In this document: one piece after another, positions 18,719 to 27,184 of the stretch | How positions within the stretch are numbered: the first letter of the stretch is position 1 | Layout of the letters: every line of letters starts with the position of its first letter | Assembly (NCBI GenBank): GCA_963777325.1 | Contig: CAVZQE010000016.1 | Location: 207,384 to 271,383 of the forward strand | Source: JAFAXA01 sp963777325 | GTDB taxonomy: Bacteria > Pseudomonadota > Alphaproteobacteria > Acetobacterales > Acetobacteraceae | Length of the DNA stretch: 64,000 nt | Direction of reading: 5' to 3' | Program-made: the position numbers and the translations under genes | The notes under the pieces: generated by a model | Seen by the model: only the letters and a program-made list of their open reading frames with translations | Told to the model about the DNA's origin: nothing | Databases searched by the model: none

Positions 18719-19693
18719 TCAGGCGGGGAGGCGGATGGCGGCGTCGCCGCGTACGGGCGCCAGGGCGCGGTCGGGTTCGCGCATCGCCCGCCACAGGCGC
18801 ACCTGCATGGTTCCGGGCACGTCCAGCGGGGTGTCGGCCGCGAGGCCAGCATCGGCGAGGATGCTCTCCATCGCGGCGTCCCCGAAGCCGGGCCAGCAAT
18901 GCGCGAGACGTTCGATCACATCCACGCGGTCGTGGGCCGCGAGATCGGCGACGATCAGCGTGCCGCCTGGCCTGAGCACGCGCGCGGCCTCGGCGACGAC
19001 GCCGGCCGGGTCTTCGGCGTAGTGCAGCACCATCTGCAGCACGGCCAACTCGAACACGCCGTCCGCGAAGGGCAGCCGGTACATGTCCGCGAGGCGCACG
19101 CCGCAATGCGACAGGCCGGCGCGGGCGAGCCGGGTGCGCGCCAGCGCCAGCATCGCCTTGCTCGCGTCGATGCCCATAGCGTGCGCCACGCGCGACGCCA
19201 GCAGCTCAAGCAGCCTACCCGTGCCAGTACCGATGTCGAGCAGGCGTCCGACGCCGGTTTCGGGCACGAGCGCGAGCAGGGCGGCCTCGACCGCGCCCGC
19301 CGCGAGGCCGAGGGCGCGCATCTCGTCCCAGTCCGACCCCTGACGCCGGAAGCTCTCGGAGGCGACCCGCGCCCGCTCGGCGAGCACGCGCGCGGCCTGC
19401 CGCCGGTCGGATGCGAGCACCGGATCGTCCTCGGGCAGTTGCGCGAGCAGCGCGCGGGCGAGCGGGCAGGCGGCCAGCGTGAACCACACATTCGCCCCCT
19501 CGCGCACCCGGTCGAGCAGCCCGGCCTCGCAGAGCAGGCGGAGATGCCGCGACAGCCGGGGCTGCGACTGGCCCAGGATCTCGACGAAATCCATGACGCA
19601 GAACGATCCCCGCCCGGCGAGGGCGAGCAACCGCAAGCGGGTCGGCTCGGCGGCGGCGCGCAGGCTGGCGAGAAGCGGTTCCACGGCTTGCAT
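18719..19693 (-). CDS. ArsR-family regulator fused to a SAM-dependent methyltransferase domain
   Basis: 324 residues. An ArsR winged helix occupies about residues 1-95 (PTRLRLLALAGRGSFCVMDF, QSQPRLSRHLRLLCEAGLL) and a class I methyltransferase domain follows (LLDIGTGTGRLLELLA at about 160, then VLRPGGTLIVADLA). Proteins of this layout sit next to methionine-cycle genes in alphaproteobacteria and are thought to sense SAM/SAH; here it is directly upstream of metH, which supports that role. A near-perfect palindrome begins 2 bp upstream of its ATG, so autoregulation is likely. No clear Shine-Dalgarno precedes the start. Confidence 0.85.
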   Translation of the reverse strand: MQAVEPLLASLRAAAEPTRLRLLALAGRGSFCVMDFVEILGQSQPRLSRHLRLLCEAGLLDRVREGANVWFTLAACPLARALLAQLPEDDPVLASDRRQAARVLAERARVASESFRRQGSDWDEMRALGLAAGAVEAALLALVPETGVGRLLDIGTGTGRLLELLASRVAHAMGIDASKAMLALARTRLARAGLSHCGVRLADMYRLPFADGVFELAVLQMVLHYAEDPAGVVAEAARVLRPGGTLIVADLAAHDRVDVIERLAHCWPGFGDAAMESILADAGLAADTPLDVPGTMQVRLWRAMREPDRALAPVRGDAAIRLPA

Positions 19694-19695
19694 GT

Positions 19696-19717
19696 GACAT
19701 AAAGATATCCTTATGTC
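19696..19717. promoter_or_regulatory. 22-bp palindromic operator between divergent starts
   Basis: Half-site GACATAAAGAT (19696-19706) mirrors ATCCTTATGTC (19707-19717) with 10 of 11 pairs matching. It fills most of the 29 bp between the ArsR-methyltransferase ATG (19693) and a divergent ATG (19723). Size, symmetry and position fit an ArsR-family operator that represses the regulator-metH operon; binding is inferred. Confidence 0.7.
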
Positions 19718-19722
19718 CAGTC

Positions 19723-20097
19723 ATGCCCTCGCTCGCCGATGCGCGCCTGCCGATCCGGTTCGGTCCCCTGGCCTCTCTGCGGCCGGGCGAGGCCGTGCTG
19801 CTGCCGGAGGGCGAACCCGCAACCGTGCCCGACGGCCATGCGGTGCAGCGCTACGCGCTTCCGCCCGGCGATGCCGCCCATCCCCCCGCCTGCGCCTGCT
19901 GCGCGCCGCGCGGGCCGCTCGCTTCCGCCCTGACGCAATTGTTCCTGTCGCGGGCGCGGGGAGAGGCGCCGTTCTTCACCGCCGTCCTGGTTGCCGGCGA
20001 CGACCCGCGCGCCGAGGCCGCCATCCGCGAGGCGATCCGCCGTGATCCGCTCGTCGGCGGCCGCTACCGCGCGGCCTGGGCGGCGGTCTCGGCCTGA
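19723..20097 (+). CDS. Conserved-looking hypothetical protein with a CxCC motif
   Basis: 124 residues, soluble, not assigned to a named family. A cysteine cluster ACACCAPRG lies near residues 57-65 and could bind metal. The C-terminal half (LTQLFLSRARGE, FFTAVLVAG) looks helical/strand mixed. It is divergent from the ArsR-methyltransferase and its ATG is 5 bp from the palindromic operator, so it may share that control and be translated with little or no leader. It ends just before the convergent GNAT gene. Confidence 0.6.
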   Translation: MPSLADARLPIRFGPLASLRPGEAVLLPEGEPATVPDGHAVQRYALPPGDAAHPPACACCAPRGPLASALTQLFLSRARGEAPFFTAVLVAGDDPRAEAAIREAIRRDPLVGGRYRAAWAAVSA

Positions 20098-20102
20098 GCG
20101 GG

Positions 20103-20627
20103 TTAGCTCTCGGCCGGGATGCTCCGGTCTCCGGCCCCGAGCGGCCGCTGCATGAACACGACGTCGAGCCACCGGCCGAACTTGTAGCCTGCCGCCCGCA
20201 AGGTGCCGGCCCGCCTGAAACCGAGGCTCGCATGCACGCCGACCGAGCCGACATTCTCGGAATCGCCGATCACCGCGATCATCTGGCGGAATCCAGCTTC
20301 GGTCGCGGTCTCGATCAGGCATTGCACCAGCGCCTTGCCGACGCCCTGGCCGCGCACGTCGTCCCGCACGTAGATGCTGTCCTCGACCGCGAAGCGGTAA
20401 GCGGTGCGGTCCCGGAACCGTGCGTAATACGCAAATCCCAGCACACCGCTAACGTCGGCGGCGACCAGCCACGCGCCGCGCCGGTCGATGGACGCCTCGT
20501 ATCGCGCCGTCATCTCCTCGAGCGAAGGCGGCGTTTCCTCGAAGGTGCCGGCGCCGTGCAGGACGTGATGCGCATAGATGGCCTGCGCTTCCGCCATGTC
20601 GGCCGGTGTCGCGGGTCGGATCGTCAT
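20103..20627 (-). CDS. GNAT N-acetyltransferase, Pat/MddA type
   Basis: 174-residue GCN5-related acetyltransferase resembling phosphinothricin or methionine-sulfoximine acetyltransferases. It begins MTIRPATPADMAEAQAIY, has HGAGTFEETPPSLEEM typical of the Pat subgroup, and the acetyl-CoA loop DVRGQGVGKALV, followed by NVGSVGVHASLGF. ATG 20627 matches the family start; the longer frame adds Arg-rich noncoding residues. The natural substrate cannot be told from sequence. Confidence 0.85.
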   Translation of the reverse strand: MTIRPATPADMAEAQAIYAHHVLHGAGTFEETPPSLEEMTARYEASIDRRGAWLVAADVSGVLGFAYYARFRDRTAYRFAVEDSIYVRDDVRGQGVGKALVQCLIETATEAGFRQMIAVIGDSENVGSVGVHASLGFRRAGTLRAAGYKFGRWLDVVFMQRPLGAGDRSIPAES

Positions 20628-20853
20628 TGGTCGGCGTCTCCTCGGAGCCGTGTCGCGGGCGAGCGGCGCCGCCCGCATGGAGAAGGGAAGCGAGTTTCCG
20701 TCGTCCTTTACAACTTATAGGTGTTGATCCTGATTGCCCGGCTGGGGCATATTGGCGCGACGATCACAAGCCGGCTAGACGCACGCAAAACCGACATCGT
20801 GCTTGACGGGCCGCCACGGCACGGTTGGCGCAGCTTCAGCGAGGGACGACGCC

Positions 20854-23127
20854 GTGGGAATACCTGACGGTACAATTTTGAGCGGAGCGGTACGAGCGAT
20901 CGGATCCGCCGCCGGTGCCGCCCCGCCGGCCGACGATCCCTCGCTTGTCCACCCGCGCCTTCAGGCGGTGATGGCAGCCGCCCGCTATTACGGCATCGAG
21001 CTCGATCCCGGCGAGTTTCGTCCTTCGCCCGGCGAGAGCGCGGCGGATGCGGCGTCGCTCGCTTCCTGGGCGCGGGACGGCGGCATGTGGGCGCGCGGCG
21101 TCCGGCTGCGCTGGAAGCAGCTCGTGAAGCTGCACGAGACCGGGCCCGTGGTGCTGCTGCTGAACGATGGCTCGGCCGCCCTGCTGACCGGCGCCAACGC
21201 CGAACACAACGTCGTCTTCCTCGCCGATCCGGCCGCCGCCGGCGGAGCGCAGCCTGTTCCGGTCGATGAATTGCGTCTGGCCCAGGTCTGGGACGGCGAG
21301 ACCGTGCTGCTGCGAGCCGAGCGCGGGGCGCAGGAAGCGGATGCGCCGTTCACGATGGGATGGCTTGCCGCGCTCGTGCTGCGCGAGCGCCGCTCGCTCC
21401 GCGACATCGGCCTGGCGTCGCTGACCTTGAGCTTTCTCACGATCTTCCCGCCGCTGCTGGTGATGACGGTCGTGGACAAGGTGCTCGAGCATCACAGCAT
21501 CTCCACGCTCGCGCTGTTGTCCGCGATCCTGGCGCTCGCGATGGTCTACGAGACGCTGCTCGGCTACGCCCGGCGGCTGATCGTGCTGGTGGTCGGCATC
21601 AGGCTCGATGCACGGCTCAACCTGCACGTCTTCAATCGTCTGCTGCGTCTGCCGCTCGACTATTTCGAGCGCCACCCGGCCGGCGAGACGATGCACAAGA
21701 TCAGCCAGGTGTACAAGGTCCGCGACTTTCTCACCGGCAAGCTGCTGACGACCTTCCTCGATCTCGTCACCCTGGTCGTGTTGCTGCCGTTCCTGTTCTA
21801 TCTCAACGCGGCTTTGGCCTGGATCGTGCTCGTCTGCTCCGGCCTGATCATGCTCATTATCGTCGCGTATCTGAAGCCGCTGCGGCGCGTGTTCAAAAGC
21901 GTGGTCGCGGCCGAGACCGAGAAGGCCTCCGCGCTCGGCGAGACGGTGTTCGGCATCAAGACCGTGAAATCGCTCGCGCTCGAGCCGCAGCGCCGCGCGC
22001 TCTGGGACGCTCGCATCGCGGAAGCGGGCAAGTGGCGTCTCGCCTTCGGCAAGCTCGGCAACTGGCCGCAGACGCTGGTCAACCCGATCGAGCGGTTCAT
22101 GTCGATCGGCATCGTGCTGTTCGGGGCGTATATGGCGCTCGCGGACAAGACCGGATACGCGGTCGGCGCCCTGTTCGCCTTCATGATGCTCAGCATGCGC
22201 GTGGCGCAGCCGCTGGTCGGGCTCGCCAAGCTGATCGAGGATTACGAGGAGGTCGGCTCCTCCGTCGGGGAGGCGGCGTCGGTGTTGAACCGGCCGCTCG
22301 AGGCGGAGGCGGCGTCGGGCGGCACGCGGCCGCAATTCTCGGGCGCGCTCGCCTTCGACGATGTGAGCTTTACCTATGGCGGCACCAAGCTGCCGGCGCT
22401 CGACCGGGTCTCCTTCTCCGTGCCCGCCGGCACCATGCTCGGCATCGTCGGGCGCAGCGGCTCCGGCAAGTCGACCTTGACAAGGCTGCTGCAGGGCATC
22501 AACCGCGACTATTCCGGCTTCATCAAGATCGACGGCTCGGATCTGAAGGCGATCAACCTCCGCCATCTGCGCCAGAGCTTCGGCGTCGTGTTGCAGGAGA
22601 ATTTCCTGTTCCGCGGCTCGATCCGCGACAACCTCATCGCCGGACGGCCGGGCCTCACCCTCGATCACGTCGTGCAGGCCGCGCGCCTCGCCGGGGCGGA
22701 GGAGTTCATCGAGCGGATGCCGAACGGCTACGAGACCTTCATCGAGGAGGGTTCGCCCAATCTGTCGGGCGGCCAGCGGCAGCGGCTCGCGATCGCGCGC
22801 GCGCTCATCACCGACCCGCGCCTGCTGATCCTCGACGAATCGACGAGCGCGCTCGACCCCGAGAGCGAGGCGCTGGTGAACGCGAACCTGCACCGCATCG
22901 CGCGCGGCCGCACCATGGTGATCGTGTCGCATCGCCTGTCGTCGCTCACCGAGTGCAACCAGATCCTGGTGCTGGAAAAGGGCCGGGCGATCGACATAGC
23001 GCCGCACAAGACGCTGCTCGAACGCTGCCCGCTCTACCGCCAGCTCTGGGCGCAGCAAAACCGTCATCTCGACATGCAGGGGCCCCGCCATGCAGCTCTC
23101 GCTCCAGCCTTCGCCCAAGCCGATTGA
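20854..23127 (+). CDS. Type I secretion ABC exporter (permease-ATPase)
   Basis: About 757 residues. The N-terminal 140 residues form a C39-peptidase-like domain without the catalytic Cys, as in HlyB-type exporters that do not cleave their substrate. Six transmembrane helices follow (from SLRDIGLASLTLSFLTIF), then an ATPase with Walker A GRSGSGKST, signature LSGGQRQRLAIARA, Walker B LLILDESTSALD and the switch His in VSHRLSS. GTG 20854 with GAGGG upstream is preferred; a TTG at 20803 is in the same frame. It overlaps the HlyD adaptor gene by 38 bp, so they form one export system. Confidence 0.9.
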   Translation: MGIPDGTILSGAVRAIGSAAGAAPPADDPSLVHPRLQAVMAAARYYGIELDPGEFRPSPGESAADAASLASWARDGGMWARGVRLRWKQLVKLHETGPVVLLLNDGSAALLTGANAEHNVVFLADPAAAGGAQPVPVDELRLAQVWDGETVLLRAERGAQEADAPFTMGWLAALVLRERRSLRDIGLASLTLSFLTIFPPLLVMTVVDKVLEHHSISTLALLSAILALAMVYETLLGYARRLIVLVVGIRLDARLNLHVFNRLLRLPLDYFERHPAGETMHKISQVYKVRDFLTGKLLTTFLDLVTLVVLLPFLFYLNAALAWIVLVCSGLIMLIIVAYLKPLRRVFKSVVAAETEKASALGETVFGIKTVKSLALEPQRRALWDARIAEAGKWRLAFGKLGNWPQTLVNPIERFMSIGIVLFGAYMALADKTGYAVGALFAFMMLSMRVAQPLVGLAKLIEDYEEVGSSVGEAASVLNRPLEAEAASGGTRPQFSGALAFDDVSFTYGGTKLPALDRVSFSVPAGTMLGIVGRSGSGKSTLTRLLQGINRDYSGFIKIDGSDLKAINLRHLRQSFGVVLQENFLFRGSIRDNLIAGRPGLTLDHVVQAARLAGAEEFIERMPNGYETFIEEGSPNLSGGQRQRLAIARALITDPRLLILDESTSALDPESEALVNANLHRIARGRTMVIVSHRLSSLTECNQILVLEKGRAIDIAPHKTLLERCPLYRQLWAQQNRHLDMQGPRHAALAPAFAQAD

Positions 23128-24508
23128 GCTGATACCGGCGCGCAAGCGGGACGCTGCGCTGCCGGTCATCCTCGAATTCCAGTCGCCGTCGGCCGCGATC
23201 GTTGCCACGCCCGTTCCGCGCTCCGCGCGCGGCACGATCTGGCTCGTCAGCAGCCTGTTCGTCGCCTGCCTGGTGCCGATGGGCCTCATACCGATCGATC
23301 GGGTCGTTACCGCCCAGGGGAAGGTTCTGTCGCAGAGCCCGACCATTGTCGTGCAGCCGCTGGAGACCGCGATCGTGCGGTCGATCGACGTGCGCGAGGG
23401 ACAGCACGTGCATGCGGGCGACATTCTCGCGCGCCTCGATCCGACCTTCGCCGCCGCCGACGTGGGCGCGCTGCAGAACCAGGTTTCGAGCTTGCAGGCC
23501 GAGGTGGCGCGCCTGCAGGCGGAAGCGGACGGCAAGCCGTTCGCGTATACGGGCCTCGATCCCGCCCTGTCGCTACAGGCCGCGATCTTCGCGCAGCGCC
23601 AGGCCGAGCGCGATTTCCGGTTGGAGAACTACAAGCAGAAGATCTCGGGGCTGGTCGCGGCGGTGGCGCGCAACCATGCGGACGCGGCGGCCTACAAGCA
23701 GCGACTCTCGGTCGCGGTCGATGTCGAGCAGATGCGCAAACAGCTGGAAAAGCTCGAGGTCGGCAGCCGCCTCAACTCGCTCGCCGCGACCGACAGCCGT
23801 CTCGAAATGACCCGGGGCCTGCAGAACGCGGTCGAGCAGGGCGAAAGCGCCAAGCGCGATCTGACGGCCATGGTCGCCGAGCGGGACGCATACCTGCAAA
23901 ACTGGCGCGCGGAGAACTCGCAAAAGCTCGCCGAGCAGACACGGGCGCTCAGCGACGCGCGCGAGAATCTCAACAAGGCGCAACTGCGGCGCCGGCTGGT
24001 GGAATTGCGCGCCGAACAGGACGCGACCGTGCTGACGGTCGCGAAAGTGTCGGTCGGCTCCGTCCTGCAATCCGGGGATCAACTCATTACGTTGATGCCG
24101 CGCGATGCGCCGCTCGAGGTCGAAGCCAACATCGCCGGCCGCGACGACGGCTTCGTGCATGTCGGCGATCCGGTCGCGATCAAGTTCGACACCTTCCCGT
24201 ATCATCAATACGGCATGGCGACCGGGACGGTGCGCACCGTCAGCGCCGACAGCTTCACGAGCGCCGACGAGCAGCGGAGCCGGACGGGCGGAACGGGCGC
24301 GGTGCCGGTGCCGCAGGGCTCGACCGAGCCGTTCTTCCGCGCGCGCATCGCGATCGACAAGACCGAGCTGCACGACGTGCCGCCGGGCTTTCACGTTGCT
24401 CCGGGCATGCCGGTCACCGCCGACATCAAGGTCGGCAAGCGCACCGTCCTGAACTACCTGCTCGGGCGCGTGCTGCCGGTCGCGTCCGAGGGCATGCGCG
24501 AGCCGTGA
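23090..24508 (+). CDS. HlyD-family type I secretion adaptor
   Basis: Periplasmic membrane-fusion protein of 472 residues. A short cytoplasmic N-terminus leads to one transmembrane helix (TIWLVSSLFVACLVPMGL, about residues 46-63), then a lipoyl half (VRSIDVREGQHVHAGDIL), a long coiled-coil hairpin (about 120-300) and the second lipoyl/beta-barrel half (LQSGDQLITLMPRDAPLEV). It links the ABC exporter to an outer-membrane TolC-type channel, which is not encoded in this window. Confidence 0.9.
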   Translation: MQLSLQPSPKPIELIPARKRDAALPVILEFQSPSAAIVATPVPRSARGTIWLVSSLFVACLVPMGLIPIDRVVTAQGKVLSQSPTIVVQPLETAIVRSIDVREGQHVHAGDILARLDPTFAAADVGALQNQVSSLQAEVARLQAEADGKPFAYTGLDPALSLQAAIFAQRQAERDFRLENYKQKISGLVAAVARNHADAAAYKQRLSVAVDVEQMRKQLEKLEVGSRLNSLAATDSRLEMTRGLQNAVEQGESAKRDLTAMVAERDAYLQNWRAENSQKLAEQTRALSDARENLNKAQLRRRLVELRAEQDATVLTVAKVSVGSVLQSGDQLITLMPRDAPLEVEANIAGRDDGFVHVGDPVAIKFDTFPYHQYGMATGTVRTVSADSFTSADEQRSRTGGTGAVPVPQGSTEPFFRARIAIDKTELHDVPPGFHVAPGMPVTADIKVGKRTVLNYLLGRVLPVASEGMREP

Positions 24509-24521
24509 GTCCGATGCCCCG

Positions 24522-26291
24522 ATGAGACTGCTCGACCCGATGCTGACCCGGCTCTCCTCCAAGGCCGCCCTGCGCCGCGCCGAGCGTCTCGCCGGCGATG
24601 GCCAGCCGGCAGCCGCCTTCCGGTATTTCGCACGCGCGGCGAGGGCTGGCCTGCCGGAGGCGCAGCATCGGGTCGGACGCTGCTACCTCGAAGCAACCGG
24701 CGTTCCGCCCAGCGTGGCCGAGGGCGTGCGCTGGCTGGAGCGAGCCGCCGCACAGGGACATGTCGCCTCCCAGGTGCGGCTTGCCGGGCTGCTCGTTCAG
24801 GGTCTGGCGCCCGGCGCGGCCGAGGATGCCGCGTCGTCTCTGTTTCAGGGGCGCGAGCCCGTGCAGGCCGATTTCGCGTCCGCCGAGCGCTGGGCGCGGC
24901 GCGCGGCCGAGGCCGGCTCGGGCGAGGGTCAGGCGCTGCTCGGCTATCTGCTGACCTCCGGCCCCGAGGCGATGCGCGACCTCGAGGCCGCGCATCTGTG
25001 GTACGAGCGGTCGGCGCGCGCGGGCGTGCCGCAGGGAGCGCTCGGGTATGCGCTCTCGCTGGCACGAACCGCACAGGACGAAACCGGCCAGCTTCAGGTC
25101 GTCGAGGAATTGCGGCCGGCCGTCGAGGCCGAGCTGCCGACCGCGCTCTATCTCATGGGCGTGCTGACCGAGAGCGGCATCGGCGTCGCCAGGGACCGCG
25201 CGGCCGGCGTGCAGTTCTATCGCCGGGCCGCGGAAAAGGGCGACCGCAACGGACAGGCGCGCTACGGTCTCGCGCTGACCGAGGGCAACGGCGTCCCGCA
25301 AAACGCGGCCGAGGGCGAATCGTGGCTGCGGCGGGCGGCACTGGCCGGGGACCGCGAGGCGGCCGCCCTGCTCGGCGACCTCTACGCGCGTGGCGGCAAG
25401 CTGCCGCCCAACTTCGCCGAGGCCGGGATGTGGTTCCGGCGCGCGGCCGAGGCCGGCCATGCCGGGGCGGCGCGCGCGCTCGGCCTCTTGCACCTGACCG
25501 GGGCGGGAACCGCGCGGGACGCCGAGGAGGCGGCGCGCTGGTTCCGCCAGTCGGCCGAGCAGGGCGACACGAAGTCGGCGGCCGATCTCGCCAACCTCGT
25601 GCTGCGCGGGCAGGGCGATCCGGCCGATCTGGTCCATACGCGCCGCTGGTTCGAGGAAGCCGCGAATGCCGGCGATCTGGTCGCGGCGTTCAATTACGGC
25701 GTCTGCCTCGCCGAAGGCGTCGGCGTCGAGCGCAACGAGCGCCTGGCCGCGCAATGGCTGCGCCGGGCGGCCGAGAGCGTCCCCAACGCGCAGCACTATT
25801 ACGGCCGCATGCTGGTCGAGGGCAGGGGCGTTCCCGCGAATGCCGAGGAGGGGCGGGCCTGGCTGAGCCGCGCCGCCGAATCCGGCCACGCCGACGCGCA
25901 GGTGGCGCTCGCGGACATGATGGTGAAGGGCGCCGGCGGCTTGCGCGATCACGCGGCGGCGTATGTCCTCTACGGCAGGGCGGCGGGGCAGGGACATGCG
26001 GGGGCGATGTTCGCCTCCGGCGCGCTGAAGGGCGGCGGCCACGACGTGCCGCAGGACCGGGTCATGGCGCAGCAATGGTTCCGCGCGGCGGCCGAGCGCG
26101 GCCATCCTCTGGCGCAGATGATGCTCGGCCGCTATCTCGCGCGCGGCCTTGCGGGGAAGGCCGATCCCGCCGAGGCGCGGCTCTGGTCCGAGCGGGCCGC
26201 CGCGCAAGGGGTCGAGGGCGCCAGGCTCGATCTCGCGTCGTTGCCCGCCGCGCCCGAACGCCAGCCCGAAGCGGAAGCCGCCAGCGCCTGA
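24522..26291 (+). CDS. Sel1-repeat (SLR/TPR-like) protein
   Basis: 589 residues made almost entirely of about 13 to 14 Sel1 repeats of roughly 36 residues, with recurring blocks such as WLRRAALAGDREAAALLGDLY and YGRMLVEGRGVPANAEEG. No signal peptide or catalytic motif is seen; such alpha-solenoids are scaffolds for protein contacts. Because it starts 13 bp after hlyD and overlaps the next gene by one base, it belongs to the secretion operon and may act as a substrate-handling or assembly factor (inference). Confidence 0.88.
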   Translation: MRLLDPMLTRLSSKAALRRAERLAGDGQPAAAFRYFARAARAGLPEAQHRVGRCYLEATGVPPSVAEGVRWLERAAAQGHVASQVRLAGLLVQGLAPGAAEDAASSLFQGREPVQADFASAERWARRAAEAGSGEGQALLGYLLTSGPEAMRDLEAAHLWYERSARAGVPQGALGYALSLARTAQDETGQLQVVEELRPAVEAELPTALYLMGVLTESGIGVARDRAAGVQFYRRAAEKGDRNGQARYGLALTEGNGVPQNAAEGESWLRRAALAGDREAAALLGDLYARGGKLPPNFAEAGMWFRRAAEAGHAGAARALGLLHLTGAGTARDAEEAARWFRQSAEQGDTKSAADLANLVLRGQGDPADLVHTRRWFEEAANAGDLVAAFNYGVCLAEGVGVERNERLAAQWLRRAAESVPNAQHYYGRMLVEGRGVPANAEEGRAWLSRAAESGHADAQVALADMMVKGAGGLRDHAAAYVLYGRAAGQGHAGAMFASGALKGGGHDVPQDRVMAQQWFRAAAERGHPLAQMMLGRYLARGLAGKADPAEARLWSERAAAQGVEGARLDLASLPAAPERQPEAEAASA

Positions 26292-27151
26292 TGAGCGAAG
26301 CCGCCCCCGCCGTGCTGCCCGGCCCTTGCGGACCTAATGTTCCGGCCCCGATGAGCGCACTCGGGGTTTCGGCTCACCTGATGACATTGGAGACGGGGCT
26401 GTTCTGCATCGTCCAGTCGCGGGCGGCAGCGCCGCCGGACGGGTCGGGGCTGCCGGCCGTCCGCGTCTCGCCACCGCCGGGCGGCCACGACGGGGTCGCC
26501 ATCAGCAGCTTCCGCGCGGACGGATGGCTCGGCGGCCAGGATGAGGCGGCGCTGGTGCGGATCACGGAGGGTCCGGCGCAGATCCTGGTCACGATCTATC
26601 AGTCGCCCGCGCGTGACGGGAAGGCGGCGCCGAAACTCCAGGTTCTCCGCCTGACGCCGGAGCGCGAGCCGCAAGCCGCCGAGAACCGCCCCGGACCGCC
26701 GCCGCCGGACGCCGCGTCGCCGCGTTTCGACGTGCTGGCCCATGTCCAGGGCCGGGGCGACGTCCTGGGGCGGTTCGGCGAATGGATCGGCACGCCGGGC
26801 AGCCGTCTCGCGATCGAAGGCTTCGGCCTCTCGCCCGGCGACGCGCTCACGGCGGGGGAGATCGAGTATCAGGCGATCCTCGGCCGGAGCTGGGCCTCGC
26901 CCTGGGTCGAGGGCGGCGCCTTCTGCGGCAGCCGCGGCATGGCGCTGCCGCTGCTCGGCTTGCGTGTCCGGCTGCGCGGCCGCGCCGCGGAGGCGCTCGC
27001 CTGCGGCTACGCGGCAACATTCGTGGACGGATCGAGCGCCGGGCCGGTCGCGGCTGGGGAGGCCTGCCACTCGCCAAGCCTCGCGCCGCTGGAGGCTCTC
27101 CGGATCACGCTGACGCCGCGCGCCTCACCCGCTATCCTGCCCGCAAGCTGA
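26291..27151 (+). CDS. Hypothetical protein of the secretion cluster
   Basis: 286 residues, no family recognised. The start ATG shares one base with the Sel1 gene stop (TGATG), strong evidence of coupled translation. The N-terminal third is followed by a Pro-rich linker (about 125-143), then a beta-rich region (FDVLAHVQGRGDVLGRFGEWIG, SRLAIEGFGLSPGDAL). There is no signal peptide or membrane segment. Position suggests a cytoplasmic or recognition role for the exporter or its cargo. Confidence 0.65.
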   Translation: MSEAAPAVLPGPCGPNVPAPMSALGVSAHLMTLETGLFCIVQSRAAAPPDGSGLPAVRVSPPPGGHDGVAISSFRADGWLGGQDEAALVRITEGPAQILVTIYQSPARDGKAAPKLQVLRLTPEREPQAAENRPGPPPPDAASPRFDVLAHVQGRGDVLGRFGEWIGTPGSRLAIEGFGLSPGDALTAGEIEYQAILGRSWASPWVEGGAFCGSRGMALPLLGLRVRLRGRAAEALACGYAATFVDGSSAGPVAAGEACHSPSLAPLEALRITLTPRASPAILPAS

Positions 27152-27184
27152 ACTCCCTCGTTCGAGCCGCCACGGACCCATCGC

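Noticed and set aside
20836..23535. 899-codon antisense frame over the ABC exporter
   Set aside because: Composition-driven shadow; the plus-strand exporter and adaptor are unambiguous.
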